DNA from: a virus
DNA length: 45,543 nt
Strand: one strand, 5' to 3'
IMG/VR virus record: IMGVR_UViG_3300033064_001947
Location: 1 to 45,543 of that record
The notes under the pieces are model-generated. The model saw nothing but the letters and a program-made list of their open reading frames with translations. It was not told where the DNA came from and ran no database searches. Each line of letters starts with the position of its first letter. Position 1 is the first letter of the stretch. The translations under genes and the position numbers were made by a program. Shown here piece by piece: positions 1 through 7,102 of the stretch.

Positions 1-150
1 AAAGATATGCCCGATGCAGAACGTAATAATTTACATATCCAGACAGAAAAATATATAACTGATCCTGATGTTTATGGACCGTTTGTGGCCGTAGCTGAAT
101 TTTGGTTAGATAATAATCCATTGAAAGTAGATGTCAATCCACTAAAATGA
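1..150 (+). CDS. Partial hypothetical protein (3' end)
   Basis: An open frame runs from the first base to a TGA at 148-150, giving 49 residues. The 5' end lies outside the window. No motif is recognised; the fragment has aromatic and acidic residues (GPFVAVAEFWLDNNP). Its stop overlaps the next start as ATGA, the arrangement used throughout this plus-strand group, which supports it being coding. Confidence 0.55.
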   Translation, partial: KDMPDAERNNLHIQTEKYITDPDVYGPFVAVAEFWLDNNPLKVDVNPLK

Positions 151-338
151 AAAGGAAAATAAAAAACATGAATATGAAAACAGTAGAATCTCCCAATATT
201 GCAGAGATTGGGTATGATATATCCAACCAAACAATGCGAGTAAAATTCAGAAATGGTCAAATTTTTGAACAAGCAGGCATGTCAAAAAATACATATCATA
301 GTATTCGTCCAATATTGTTGAAATGGCCAAACTCATAA
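147..338 (+). CDS. KTSC-domain small protein
   Basis: Sixty-three residues. From about residue 11 the sequence fits the KTSC domain pattern: S-x-x-I-x-x-I-G-Y-D, then a hydrophobic strand MRVKFRNG, then a Y-H-S-I helix near the end. KTSC proteins are small phage and bacterial proteins without a settled biochemical role. The start at 147 overlaps the previous stop (ATGA); an internal ATG at 168 preceded by GGAAAATAAAAAAC is an alternative that still contains the whole domain. It abuts the radical SAM gene directly. Confidence 0.7.
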   Translation: MKRKIKNMNMKTVESPNIAEIGYDISNQTMRVKFRNGQIFEQAGMSKNTYHSIRPILLKWPNS

Positions 339-1274
339 ATGAGGCATTCGCTATATTGGGATGATTTTGAAAGACGAATCTCCGAAACCGTAACTGCATT
401 AAATAATGGAAATGCCCCTCCAATAAGACGGGTTGCTGTTTTCATAACTGACCGTTGCAATTTCAAATGTCAATATTGTAATTACAGATTCGGAAAAAGA
501 ACTTTAAGCGAAGATCGTTTTAGAGCGGTACTTGATAAATATGGAGATAATGCACTGTTTCACATTACTGGTGGAGAACCATCAACTGTTCCGTGGTTAT
601 ATCCTACATTAAAAAAATTAGGTGATAAATATCGATTTCATTTAAATACTAATGCGTTTATTTATCCACCCGCTAAATATGTGAAACGATTAAAAATTTC
701 ATTAGATCATTATAATGGTGAAATATGGGATAAAATAGTCGGTCGGCGTGCATTTGAACGTGTAGTAAATAATATAAAACGTGCATCAAAAGACGCAGTA
801 ACTTCAATCACTTATACCTTAAGCAAAAAAAATTATCGAGATTCAGTTGAATTTGCTAAATTTGCTAATCGTGAATTTCCAAGTTTATATGCAACATTCT
901 TTTCTGTATATAAAGGGACTAATCCTGAATATGCAATTGTTGATGAAGATATTGATATCTTTTTCAATGAGGTATTACCAAAATTAGAAGCTGAATTACC
1001 AACAGAATCATTGGCGCTAATACACGAAACAATAGATGAAAAGAAACGACTGATTCAAGGAGAAAGATTTCCTAGTAATGGAGCATGTGGGCTCTGTTAT
1101 ATTTCTATGAGTGAACGAGTTATTTCACCCGAAGGTAAAGAATTTACATGTTCCCATTTATATAGGGATCATATTTTTAGCACTGAACCAATCAAATACC
1201 GTGAATGTATATATGGGTGCAATAGACGATTGGTGATGTTTAATGATATGGTAAAAGAGAGGCTCCATGAATAA
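339..1274 (+). CDS. Radical SAM enzyme with C-terminal cysteine cluster
   Basis: A 311-residue protein with the radical SAM signature C-N-F-K-C-Q-Y-C (CxxxCxxC) near residue 42, and GGEP near residue 81, which contacts S-adenosylmethionine. The C-terminal third has further cysteines (CGLC, then TCSHLYRD, then CIYGC), as expected for an auxiliary Fe-S cluster of SPASM or twitch type. Such enzymes modify peptides, nucleosides or cofactors by radical chemistry; the substrate cannot be read from this sequence. It directly follows the KTSC gene and overlaps a 25-codon ORF at its 3' end. A 7-deazaguanine (QueE-like) role is less likely because of the length and the extra cysteines. Confidence 0.85.
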   Translation: MRHSLYWDDFERRISETVTALNNGNAPPIRRVAVFITDRCNFKCQYCNYRFGKRTLSEDRFRAVLDKYGDNALFHITGGEPSTVPWLYPTLKKLGDKYRFHLNTNAFIYPPAKYVKRLKISLDHYNGEIWDKIVGRRAFERVVNNIKRASKDAVTSITYTLSKKNYRDSVEFAKFANREFPSLYATFFSVYKGTNPEYAIVDEDIDIFFNEVLPKLEAELPTESLALIHETIDEKKRLIQGERFPSNGACGLCYISMSERVISPEGKEFTCSHLYRDHIFSTEPIKYRECIYGCNRRLVMFNDMVKERLHE

Positions 1275-1344
1275 ACCAAAAAAATATCCTGTTTTAATCA
1301 TTCAAAAAACAGTAATAAACCCGCACTCTAATATCAATTCGTAG
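1267..1344 (+). CDS. 25-residue peptide ORF coupled to the radical SAM gene
   Basis: An ATG at 1267 overlaps the last codons of the radical SAM gene and is preceded by GAGAGG at a usable distance. It encodes MNKPKKYPVLIIQKTVINPH and five more residues before TAG. Overlapping starts are the rule in this operon, so translation is plausible. It could be a substrate peptide of the radical SAM enzyme, a leader, or a chance ORF; no RiPP precursor family is recognised. Confidence 0.3.
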   Translation: MNKPKKYPVLIIQKTVINPHSNINS

Positions 1345-1361
1345 TGAATATGAATACGAAT
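1337..1361 (+). other. Inverted repeat in leader of the 1400 gene
   Basis: ATTCGTA (1337-1343) and TACGAAT (1355-1361) form a 7-bp stem around an 11-base loop, about 40 bases upstream of the next start. There is no T-run directly after it, so it is more likely an operator or an RNA hairpin than a terminator. Confidence 0.35.
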
Positions 1362-1399
1362 CAATTGAAATAGAATAAGTTTTAAATTGGAGATTAAAA

Positions 1400-1909
1400 A
1401 TGAACATTAAACAAGAATTAATCAATTTGGTAAATAGCCCGTTCTATGGTGAATCAGAATATGTATCAGCCTTAATCGGTATCGTTTATCGTAAGCATCA
1501 GGGTGATACCCTAAAGCTGTTTCTTAAAATCCAAGAAATGGATAGATTGAGAATTGCTGAAGAAAATCAATTGCTTTACAGAGGGCTCGAGGATGGAATG
1601 CACATGTTTTCCCAGATCGCCCAAGCGTTGGAAGAAAATCGGGATAGTCGCAAAGCCAAGAATTATCTGACAATGGTGCTCAGCGGTAATCCGAGCCCTT
1701 ATGCCTTAATAAATATATGTAAAGCATATTTTAAAACTGGGAATGCAGAGGGCGCGTCTGATGCAGGAAGATGGTTTTTTAATGAGTTTAAAAAAATAAT
1801 CGAGGAAACCAAAGAAAAATATCAAGAAGGTGGTTCTAATTACGATTGGGCAAAACGATGTGACCATTTGGATTACATTAATTTAGTACTTGACAATAAT
1901 CCAAAATAA
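1400..1909 (+). CDS. Hypothetical helical protein
   Basis: A 169-residue protein with a good ribosome site (GGAG, 8 bases before ATG). It looks largely alpha-helical, with a tetratricopeptide-like rhythm around NPSPYALINICKAYFKTGNA, but no family is recognised. Its base composition is visibly less AT-rich than its neighbours (for example the stretch around 1580-1700), hinting at a separate origin. Confidence 0.65.
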   Translation: MNIKQELINLVNSPFYGESEYVSALIGIVYRKHQGDTLKLFLKIQEMDRLRIAEENQLLYRGLEDGMHMFSQIAQALEENRDSRKAKNYLTMVLSGNPSPYALINICKAYFKTGNAEGASDAGRWFFNEFKKIIEETKEKYQEGGSNYDWAKRCDHLDYINLVLDNNPK

Positions 1910-1941
1910 AGAGTAAGTTAAAGCTATGTTAGAGGAAAAAA

Positions 1942-2328
1942 ATGAAAATTGATCTACGTACTTGTAAAAAAGGTGACATATTAATTTCAAAACATGATTT
2001 AATAGTGGAATATATTGAACCATTGCCAGCAAACGATTATTATGATCATAAAGTATATTATCCACCGACGGTTGAATGGCCAAACGGATCGTATGGAACA
2101 AGGACTCATGACGGCCGTGTATTTAGAAACGTGCGTCAACCGGAAGATCATGATATAGTAAAAATTATACATAAAAAACTGAAAAATAATATAGAAACTG
2201 CAGTCACAAAGCTTCAAAAATATATGAATACCTACGATACTCAATATGGATATAAAGATTATCGTGTAGAAACATTGATGATGTATTATATGGTCTTGGA
2301 ATTTCACTCGATTCGAAATTTGAAATGA
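1942..2328 (+). CDS. Conserved phage protein, GDILISKHD / GTRTHDG type
   Basis: A 128-residue protein. The first 75 residues carry a pattern I recognise from other phage hypotheticals: C-K-x-G-D-x-L-x-S-K-H, then YYDHKVYYP, GTRTHDGRVF and DHDIVKI. Its function is unknown to me. The ribosome site is GAGG, 7 bases before ATG. The C-terminal end may be frameshifted: from about 2296 the -1 frame reads on smoothly to 2384 (see the next entry). Confidence 0.65.
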   Translation: MKIDLRTCKKGDILISKHDLIVEYIEPLPANDYYDHKVYYPPTVEWPNGSYGTRTHDGRVFRNVRQPEDHDIVKIIHKKLKNNIETAVTKLQKYMNTYDTQYGYKDYRVETLMMYYMVLEFHSIRNLK

Positions 2329-2384
2329 TTGGTGGATACCAAGACTTTAAAACCTTTTTAATTGAACATATGAATAAGAAATGA
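2325..2384 (+). CDS. Tiny ORF or frameshifted tail of the preceding gene
   Basis: A 19-residue ORF (MIGGYQDFKTFLIEHMNKK) bracketed by ATGA overlaps on both sides. The same frame is open upstream as GISLDSKFE, so an alternative reading is that it is the displaced C-terminus of the 1942 gene after a single-base change near 2296. Confidence 0.3.
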   Translation: MIGGYQDFKTFLIEHMNKK

Positions 2385-2944
2385 ATTTAAAAGAAATTAT
2401 TAAAAATATTGATCGATCTGAAATCGTTAAATGGCCGAGTCTAGAAAATATTAAACATGAATGTGGAATATATGATGATCTCTTTGATCGAGAAACATGT
2501 AAATTAAACCCATATTATTTTCAAAAATGGTTATGTACAGATACCTGGGTTGGTGGCCAAATATATTTCTTAGGCGATACTCCAGTCTGTATGAGCTTTC
2601 AAACGTGTAGAAAAGGTGAAGAAAAATTTAAATGGATATCTCATAAATTATTTGAAGAAACCCGGGGATATTTATTAACGCTAATTGATAAAGAATCAAT
2701 TACATTCGATCTTACTATACTCACCAGCGACGAATTAAATGAAGATTTAGGTAATGGATATACGTTAACATTCGCGAATTCATTTTTAGTTGATACTGTA
2801 ATTGAAATTGACTCTGACCAGACGCTGAAAATTTTGGATACGTATCGTGAAGAACAAATCCCGCAAAGATTAAACGTAGAATATCCAGATGGTACTCAAA
2901 AAGATATTTCTACTAATAAAGTAATGATACCATTTAACAAATGA
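2381..2944 (+). CDS. Hypothetical protein
   Basis: A 187-residue acidic protein with no recognised family. Its start overlaps the preceding stop (ATGA). It contains a few cysteines and tryptophans (KWLCTDTWVGGQIYFLGD) and no membrane segment. It is followed after 13 bases by the repeat-containing gene with ribosome site AAAGGAAATATA. Confidence 0.6.
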   Translation: MNLKEIIKNIDRSEIVKWPSLENIKHECGIYDDLFDRETCKLNPYYFQKWLCTDTWVGGQIYFLGDTPVCMSFQTCRKGEEKFKWISHKLFEETRGYLLTLIDKESITFDLTILTSDELNEDLGNGYTLTFANSFLVDTVIEIDSDQTLKILDTYREEQIPQRLNVEYPDGTQKDISTNKVMIPFNK

Positions 2945-2957
2945 AAAAGGAAATATA

Positions 2958-3455
2958 ATGTCAAAAATTAAACAAATTCTAATTCCCGGAACGGTACTAT
3001 CTGCTATTAAACTATTTTTAAACTTTGGGGACGAAACTAATGGCAAGGTACATAATGGATATTATGCTAAAGGTGGTTGGCCACACGAAGTATTGAAAAA
3101 ATTCTTAGACGATCCAACCGGAGAAATAAAAATTCCATCTTTAGAAAAAGAAATTCCATCTTTAGAAAAAGAAATTCCATCTTTAGAAAAAGAAATTCCA
3201 TCTTCAGAACAAGAAAATATACTTTCAATTTATTGGCAGATGCTGAGGGAAATAGAAACTCATGCAACTACCAAAGAACGTGGACGAACTAAAATATGGA
3301 AAGCATTTCAAGCTTCTAAGCCACCCTTTAAAGACCGAAAATATTCATTTACAGCCCCTGTTGGCATTCAAATAGTTATTGAATGTTCAAATGATCGGGT
3401 CGATCCAAACGGAACTTGGATAACATGGATTGGAATTCAGGGAGTTAACTCATGA
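2958..3455 (+). CDS. Hypothetical protein with internal heptapeptide repeat
   Basis: A 165-residue protein. A globular N-terminal part (LNFGDETNGKVHNGYYAKGG) and a C-terminal part (TAPVGIQIVIECSNDRVDPN) are joined by four tandem copies of IPSLEKE. The repeat is charged and probably helical, acting as a variable-length linker. The protein family is not recognised. The stop overlaps the next start (ATGA). Confidence 0.6.
   Translation: MSKIKQILIPGTVLSAIKLFLNFGDETNGKVHNGYYAKGGWPHEVLKKFLDDPTGEIKIPSLEKEIPSLEKEIPSLEKEIPSSEQENILSIYWQMLREIETHATTKERGRTKIWKAFQASKPPFKDRKYSFTAPVGIQIVIECSNDRVDPNGTWITWIGIQGVNS
3132..3215 (+). repeat. Four in-frame 21-bp tandem repeats
   Basis: Four 21-bp units encode IPSLEKE three times and IPSSEQE once. 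The first three DNA copies are identical and the fourth has two changes, which points to recent slippage expansion. Confidence 0.9.
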
Positions 3456-3691
3456 ATGAAACAACAGTAGATAAATTAAGAGCCGATATGATGAAAGACG
3501 CTTCATATGAAACGTTTAAAGATCAAATCGAGGAAACATTGGTATCACAGTATGAATTTCCCAAATCAGACGCCAAAAAATTAGCATCTGAAGACTTTTG
3601 GTTAGATTATTATATCGAGGATTGGGATGCAAAACCCGCAGTTGAAACAGAAATGCGAGAAGCTGAAATCGTAACGGGAGATTATTCATGA
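3452..3691 (+). CDS. Hypothetical acidic protein
   Basis: A 79-residue acidic, helical protein coupled by ATGA to both neighbours. No motif is recognised. The end (AEIVTGDYS) overlaps the start of a 24-codon gene. Confidence 0.55.
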   Translation: MNETTVDKLRADMMKDASYETFKDQIEETLVSQYEFPKSDAKKLASEDFWLDYYIEDWDAKPAVETEMREAEIVTGDYS

Positions 3692-3762
3692 TCAGATCAT
3701 ATCCAATTCCAGATCATTATTATACTGGTGGGCCACCAATTGTTAATGGGAGCAGTTCATAA
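3688..3762 (+). CDS. 24-residue micro-protein
   Basis: It encodes MIRSYPIPDHYYTGGPPIVN plus four residues. The ATG overlaps the previous TGA, the TAA overlaps the next ATG (TAATG), and CGGGAG lies 7 bases before the start. The exact fit between both neighbours argues for real translation, although its main role could be to couple expression of the flanking genes. Confidence 0.5.
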   Translation: MIRSYPIPDHYYTGGPPIVNGSSS

Positions 3763-4253
3763 TGTTTAGAATAACTTACATGTCAACAGATTGGGATATT
3801 GGTAGTCAAACCATAAGACTTGTTCAATTTGAAGATTTTGCAAAAATATATTGTGATCATTGGAATGATGTTCTTAAACAATCCATAGAAATTTATGATG
3901 GTATTTGGGAAATATTAACTGACCTTGTAACTCAAATACATAGTCATAAATTACTTAAATATCCTAAATGGGGTGCAGGAATACGCCAACAAAATATTAC
4001 TCCTGAAATGCGCACGTATCGTGATCGGATTATACGCATAAATGAAAAATTTACTGAACAGTATCTCCGAAATTTAAGAGAATCTACTCGCAAAAGAAAA
4101 TTCAGATTTTTACGTCGTGTTTTAGAAATGAATTTAGATAATGATATGAAAACCACTGTAATACAACTTAATGAAAGATATGACGAAGGTAAATTTGATT
4201 ATCAAAAAATAGATTCAATCAACAATAAACATGAATTTCCGTTTGGAGAATAA
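3762..4253 (+). CDS. Hypothetical protein
   Basis: A 163-residue protein of mixed composition, with a basic patch (STRKRKFRFLRR) in the last third that could contact nucleic acid. No family is recognised. The ribosome site GGGAG precedes a TAATG-coupled start. Confidence 0.55.
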   Translation: MFRITYMSTDWDIGSQTIRLVQFEDFAKIYCDHWNDVLKQSIEIYDGIWEILTDLVTQIHSHKLLKYPKWGAGIRQQNITPEMRTYRDRIIRINEKFTEQYLRNLRESTRKRKFRFLRRVLEMNLDNDMKTTVIQLNERYDEGKFDYQKIDSINNKHEFPFGE

Positions 4254-4256
4254 AAA

Positions 4257-4466
4257 ATGATAGACACAAATAGAATATCTAATGTTAAAGTAGAAGATAT
4301 TAAAATGAATGATTATCCAAAGTTCTGTGATGCTTTTATTGCAGAGGCGGATTATGAAGAGGAAGATGGAACTGTCAGGGAATTGACCGATGAAGAACTT
4401 GATGAATTAAATAACGGTGATTATGGTGATTTTATTTATAGTCAAGTAGAAAAAGAACTTTATTAA
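4257..4466 (+). CDS. Small acidic conserved phage protein
   Basis: A 69-residue acidic protein (MIDTNRISNVKVEDIKMNDY at the start, then a run of E and D). I recognise this pattern from other phage small proteins, but no function is known to me. GGAG lies 8 bases before the ATG. Confidence 0.6.
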   Translation: MIDTNRISNVKVEDIKMNDYPKFCDAFIAEADYEEEDGTVRELTDEELDELNNGDYGDFIYSQVEKELY

Positions 4467-4645
4467 ATGCTATTAATATTTGCCATTCAATTTCAGATAT
4501 CAATGTTCAAGGTAATGATAAAAATCTTAATAAGAGAATACGAGCAAAACAACATTATTGGGCACATTTACGAATGCTCAGTCGAGATAAATACTATCGT
4601 GGAAAATATCCGTGGATGTACAAAATTAATCAAAATATCTCTTAG
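4466..4645 (+). pseudogene. Possible broken ORF lacking a start codon
   Basis: This frame stays open for 60 codons and has a protein-like composition (IRAKQHYWAHLRMLSRDKYY, then GKYPWMYK), but it has no ATG, GTG or TTG near its 5' end. It may be the tail of a longer gene that lost its start. It overlaps the 3' end of the minus-strand gene at 4626-4742. Confidence 0.25.
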
Positions 4646-4742
4646 GTGATTCGCTATATCTACGTTTCGCCTTTTTAATATTCTGATATTTCTTCCATTC
4701 CCAATGTGATTTATTCTTTTTATGATTTTTACTTATTGGCAT
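4626..4742 (-). CDS. 38-residue basic protein
   Basis: It encodes MPISKNHKKNKSHWEWKKYQ then NIKKAKRRYSESPKRYFD, strongly basic. A textbook ribosome site AAGGAG sits 5 bases before the ATG. It is the last gene of the minus-strand trio (5068 to 4626) that starts at the 5092-5120 element. The charge suggests nucleic-acid binding, but no family is recognised. Confidence 0.55.
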   Translation of the reverse strand: MPISKNHKKNKSHWEWKKYQNIKKAKRRYSESPKRYFD

Positions 4743-4750
4743 AATTCTCC

Positions 4751-4984
4751 TTATAATGTATATACTGCATATCCAATTCCTATAATAACTAAATCATATA
4801 AAAGCTGTTTTATTAATTTATAATTTAATTTAGAATTTGAACGAGGATACATTTTTGATTTTGGGACGTAACGACTTTCAGGTGCAGATGGATATTTTAA
4901 TGGGGTTGAATATCCAGGATCATAATAAGGATCACTATAGAGACAAGACCCACTAATTGCAGTAACTTCGTGTGTATCTTCCAT
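4751..4984 (-). CDS. Hypothetical membrane-anchored protein
   Basis: A 77-residue protein: a tyrosine- and proline-rich N-terminal part, then one hydrophobic segment at the C-terminus (LVIIGIGYAVYTL). AGGA lies 7 bases before the ATG. It sits between a 24-residue membrane peptide and a basic micro-protein. A tail-anchored inner-membrane protein is likely; its role is unknown. Confidence 0.55.
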   Translation of the reverse strand: MEDTHEVTAISGSCLYSDPYYDPGYSTPLKYPSAPESRYVPKSKMYPRSNSKLNYKLIKQLLYDLVIIGIGYAVYTL

Positions 4985-4993
4985 TTTTAATTC

Positions 4994-5068
4994 CTAGTGT
5001 TTTTTCGTTTTCATACTTACAAATAACGCTATAACTAATATGACTGCGCACACAATATATATAACCAT
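4994..5068 (-). CDS. 24-residue single-pass membrane peptide
   Basis: It encodes MVIYIVCAVILVIALFVSMK plus TKKH: one transmembrane helix followed by a short basic tail. AGAGG lies 7 bases upstream of the ATG. It is the first gene after the minus-strand promoter-like element at 5092-5120, so it is probably expressed together with the next membrane gene. Confidence 0.5.
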   Translation of the reverse strand: MVIYIVCAVILVIALFVSMKTKKH

Positions 5069-5091
5069 TTTTAACCTCTATTTTATAATAA

Positions 5092-5120
5092 TATATAGAA
5101 CCTAAAACGGTCAAACATCA
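5092..5120 (-). promoter_or_regulatory. Minus-strand promoter-like element, copy 1
   Basis: On the minus strand this reads TGATGTTT, 8 bases, TAGG, 3 bases, TATATA. The same layout recurs at 7066-7094 and 7600-7628. TATATA is suitably placed as a -10 for the 5068 gene. TGATGTTT could be an activator box in the manner of a T4 middle promoter. A GTTTGACC within it could also serve as a conventional -35. Confidence 0.55.
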
Positions 5121-5137
5121 TTTTATTTAAAAAATCC

Positions 5138-5166
5138 TTGTTTTTTCTTATAAATAACTGTATATT
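5138..5166 (+). promoter_or_regulatory. Plus-strand early-type promoter, copy 1
   Basis: TTGTTT, 17 bases, TATATT. The flanks TAAATAACTG before the -10 and CA(A/G)TACGTGA after it are shared almost exactly with copy 2 at 7103-7131, well beyond the sigma-70 hexamers. It drives the 5201-6374 genes. Confidence 0.65.
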
Positions 5167-5200
5167 CAATACGTGAAAGAGAAATTAAAATGAGGAATAA

Positions 5201-5515
5201 ATGAGTATTTACAATCCAGTAATTGGTATAATTAAAAACACAACCAAAAATACACATCATCCAATTGTATTTACGTATTACCCGATGCCGGGTAAAGTAG
5301 AGTCAACAAGAATGAAATCAAAAATGCATCATACAAATGGATTTGATACATGGGAAAAAGCAATTGAAAATATTAACACTGTACTATTAAAACAACTTAA
5401 AGCTCATTTTATTGGTGAACCTAAGATTGATCTTGATGCCGAAATGAGTTGGGATGGTGAAGATATTCCTGCTGTAGTTGCATTTTTGGTTGATAATAAA
5501 TTAACGTTTTTATAA
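5201..5515 (+). CDS. Hypothetical protein
   Basis: A 104-residue protein, the first gene after the plus-strand promoter copy 1, with ribosome site GAGGAATAA before the ATG. No motif is recognised. Its TAA overlaps the next ATG (TAATG). Confidence 0.6.
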   Translation: MSIYNPVIGIIKNTTKNTHHPIVFTYYPMPGKVESTRMKSKMHHTNGFDTWEKAIENINTVLLKQLKAHFIGEPKIDLDAEMSWDGEDIPAVVAFLVDNKLTFL

Positions 5516-5730
5516 TGGAATGGTCAAAAGAATATTGTATGATATCACATTTGGGTGAATTTAGCATCCAAAAATTATGGGTAACTGTAGAAAGATTTAA
5601 TGATGGATCCGCCGATTTAAAAAAATGGTATCCGGGTTGTCAATTCACACCTACAATAGAACATTTTAGTACAGTTAAACTAGCCAAGTTAGCGGGTGAA
5701 GCTTTACTTAACCAGCCCCGGTATAAATGA
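5515..5730 (+). CDS. Hypothetical protein
   Basis: A 71-residue protein translationally coupled to both neighbours (TAATG upstream, ATGA downstream). No family is recognised. It contains a tryptophan-rich stretch (KKWYPGCQF) and no membrane segment. Confidence 0.55.
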   Translation: MEWSKEYCMISHLGEFSIQKLWVTVERFNDGSADLKKWYPGCQFTPTIEHFSTVKLAKLAGEALLNQPRYK

Positions 5731-6176
5731 AAACCACACTATTATCTAACGGTCAGACTAGAGAGGAGTTTGCCAATGAAATCGCTGGGGATTATGGAGA
5801 AAACTTCGGATATAAAACTCCATGTGCCAGTAATTGTGCAAATTTTTTAGGTGTAACAAACACTGTACGATATTTACAAACCATATATGATTTACTTCGG
5901 GCGGTACGTAATAAATGGACAGTGGAAGCAATTACACTTGATATTGGTGCTACAGTGAATCAATTAAAACTAAAATTATTTTTATCTAAAATTTTTATGT
6001 TTACACGATTCAATGGTTATTATCTCATTCGGTGTCATCCAATAGACGATTGGTGCCATGGACATGTATTAATTATAAATTCTTTCGGAAAAACAGTAGC
6101 TGATACAGTAGAAAAAGAACTGGACTCATGGGAAATTTCACATGTTTATAAAATTTTTAAAGTTAAGAGAAAATAA
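5727..6176 (+). CDS. Hypothetical protein
   Basis: A 149-residue protein with a C-A-S-N-C-A-N-F motif near residue 33 and a C-terminal C-H-P-I-D-D-W-C-H-G-H-V segment that could bind metal. No family is recognised. Coupled to its neighbours by ATGA and TAATG. Confidence 0.55.
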   Translation: MKTTLLSNGQTREEFANEIAGDYGENFGYKTPCASNCANFLGVTNTVRYLQTIYDLLRAVRNKWTVEAITLDIGATVNQLKLKLFLSKIFMFTRFNGYYLIRCHPIDDWCHGHVLIINSFGKTVADTVEKELDSWEISHVYKIFKVKRK

Positions 6177-6374
6177 TGAAATGGATTAATGTAAAAGATA
6201 ATGCCGGAAAATAGTAACGATTCATTATATATCGTATATACTCGTGATAAACAAGTTAAGGCTACACGACAAAATTCATATTTTTGGAATAGGTATTGTG
6301 AATGTGGATGCCATGGAGAAGATACGATGTATGTTACTCATTGGATGCCGATGCCGGTGCCCCCGAAAAAGTGA
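6176..6374 (+). pseudogene. DUF551 protein gene with a frameshift
   Basis: The ATG at 6176 (coupled to the previous stop) encodes MKWINVKDNAGK and stops at once. The +1 frame from the ATG at 6201 continues as MPENSNDSLYIVYTRD and ends VTHWMPMPVPP. Together they give the DUF551 layout: W-I-x-V at the start and V-T-H-W-M-P-x-P-x-P-P at the end, with a cysteine cluster CECGCHG between. The two parts are out of register around 6195-6200. The downstream 57-residue ORF could still be made alone. Programmed frameshifting is possible, but no slippery heptamer is seen. Confidence 0.6.
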
Positions 6375-6477
6375 ATATTTCTTCATAATTTAATTTTTAG
6401 GTGCCCAGTAATCAGTACAAGGTATATTGATCCATCACTTCATCTTCCTGCGATATTGGCACACCAATTTACTTCCA

Positions 6478-6678
6478 TTAAATTATATTTAGTTCATCAC
6501 GTGCACGTTCTTCAATTTCCAATTGTTTCTTTCTATTTTCACGTATTATAAATGTAGCACATGCTTTAATTGAGTCCTCATCTTGAATCCAGGACGATCC
6601 ATCCGTCCGTAATTCATATTCATAACCAACACCGTATTCTCGTAATTTTTTAATTAGTTCTTTTTTCTCCTTAGTCAA
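6478..6678 (-). CDS. Hypothetical small charged protein
   Basis: A 66-residue, highly charged, mostly helical protein. Its start overlaps the end of the 6671 gene by 8 bases. At its stop (TAATG) another reading starts, giving 12 codons to a TGA and then 18 more open codons; I do not call that a gene. From 6375 to 6477 nothing else is seen. Confidence 0.5.
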   Translation of the reverse strand: MTKEKKELIKKLREYGVGYEYELRTDGSSWIQDEDSIKACATFIIRENRKKQLEIEERARDELNII

Positions 6679-6985
6679 CAGAATCCCCCTCCATTAATGC
6701 CACGAATGCTCGGATTTTCTTATCATCCTGCAATTGCTTTATATTTTTTAGTGATTGTTTAAATGCTTCATATGGTTCTCTTAATTCTGCAAAGTATGTA
6801 TCAATTAAAATACTATCAAAAAATATAGATATATTAAAAATTTGTTTTGTTGCTTCCACACACAATGATACTTTAGGAAGCTCGGGATGCACCCAATATT
6901 TAATACCATCCATTTTCCAATCAATTTTCCAATTTGTAGGATTAGTTTTTAATAATTTTATTATTTTGTCTATGTTTGGTTTCAT
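6671..6985 (-). CDS. Hypothetical protein
   Basis: A 104-residue protein without a recognised family. AGGAG lies 5 bases before the ATG. It overlaps the stop of a tiny cysteine-containing ORF upstream (TAATG) and the start of the 6478 gene downstream. Confidence 0.55.
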   Translation of the reverse strand: MKPNIDKIIKLLKTNPTNWKIDWKMDGIKYWVHPELPKVSLCVEATKQIFNISIFFDSILIDTYFAELREPYEAFKQSLKNIKQLQDDKKIRAFVALMEGDSVD

Positions 6986-7065
6986 TATTCTCCTATATTT
7001 ACCCGTTTAGTTCGCCCGAAATCACACGGCATACTACAAGGATATTTAATATCACGTTTTAACAA
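6985..7065 (-). CDS. Tiny cysteine-containing ORF, TTG start
   Basis: From a TTG at 7065, with AGGA 8 bases upstream, the frame encodes 26 residues including YPCSMPCDFGRTKRVN. Its TAA overlaps the next ATG. The caution is that the TTG lies directly beside the TATATA of the promoter-like element at 7066-7094. If that element is the promoter, only a shorter product from the ATG at 7032 (15 residues) is possible. Confidence 0.3.
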   Translation of the reverse strand: MLKRDIKYPCSMPCDFGRTKRVNIGE

Positions 7066-7094
7066 TATATATGTCCTAAATTTTTAAAACATCA
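7066..7094 (-). promoter_or_regulatory. Minus-strand promoter-like element, copy 2
   Basis: TGATGTTT, 8 bases, TAGG, 3 bases, TATATA on the minus strand, identical in spacing to copy 1. It sits back-to-back with the plus-strand promoter copy 2, as copy 1 does with its partner. Confidence 0.55.
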
Positions 7095-7102
7095 CTTTTT
7101 TC

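Noticed and set aside
1999-2307. Minus-strand ORF opposite the 1942 gene
   Set aside because: It is hydrophobic shadow sequence without a ribosome site, opposite a recognised conserved phage protein.
3132-3215. Short tandem array resembling a small CRISPR or iteron set
   Set aside because: The units are contiguous, lack spacers and keep the reading frame (IPSLEKE), so this is a coding repeat.
4467-4649. ATG-initiated plus-strand ORF of 60 codons after the 4257 gene
   Set aside because: Its composition is poor and another frame of the same stretch looks more coding-like; the minus-strand gene at 4626 with a strong ribosome site also overlaps its end.
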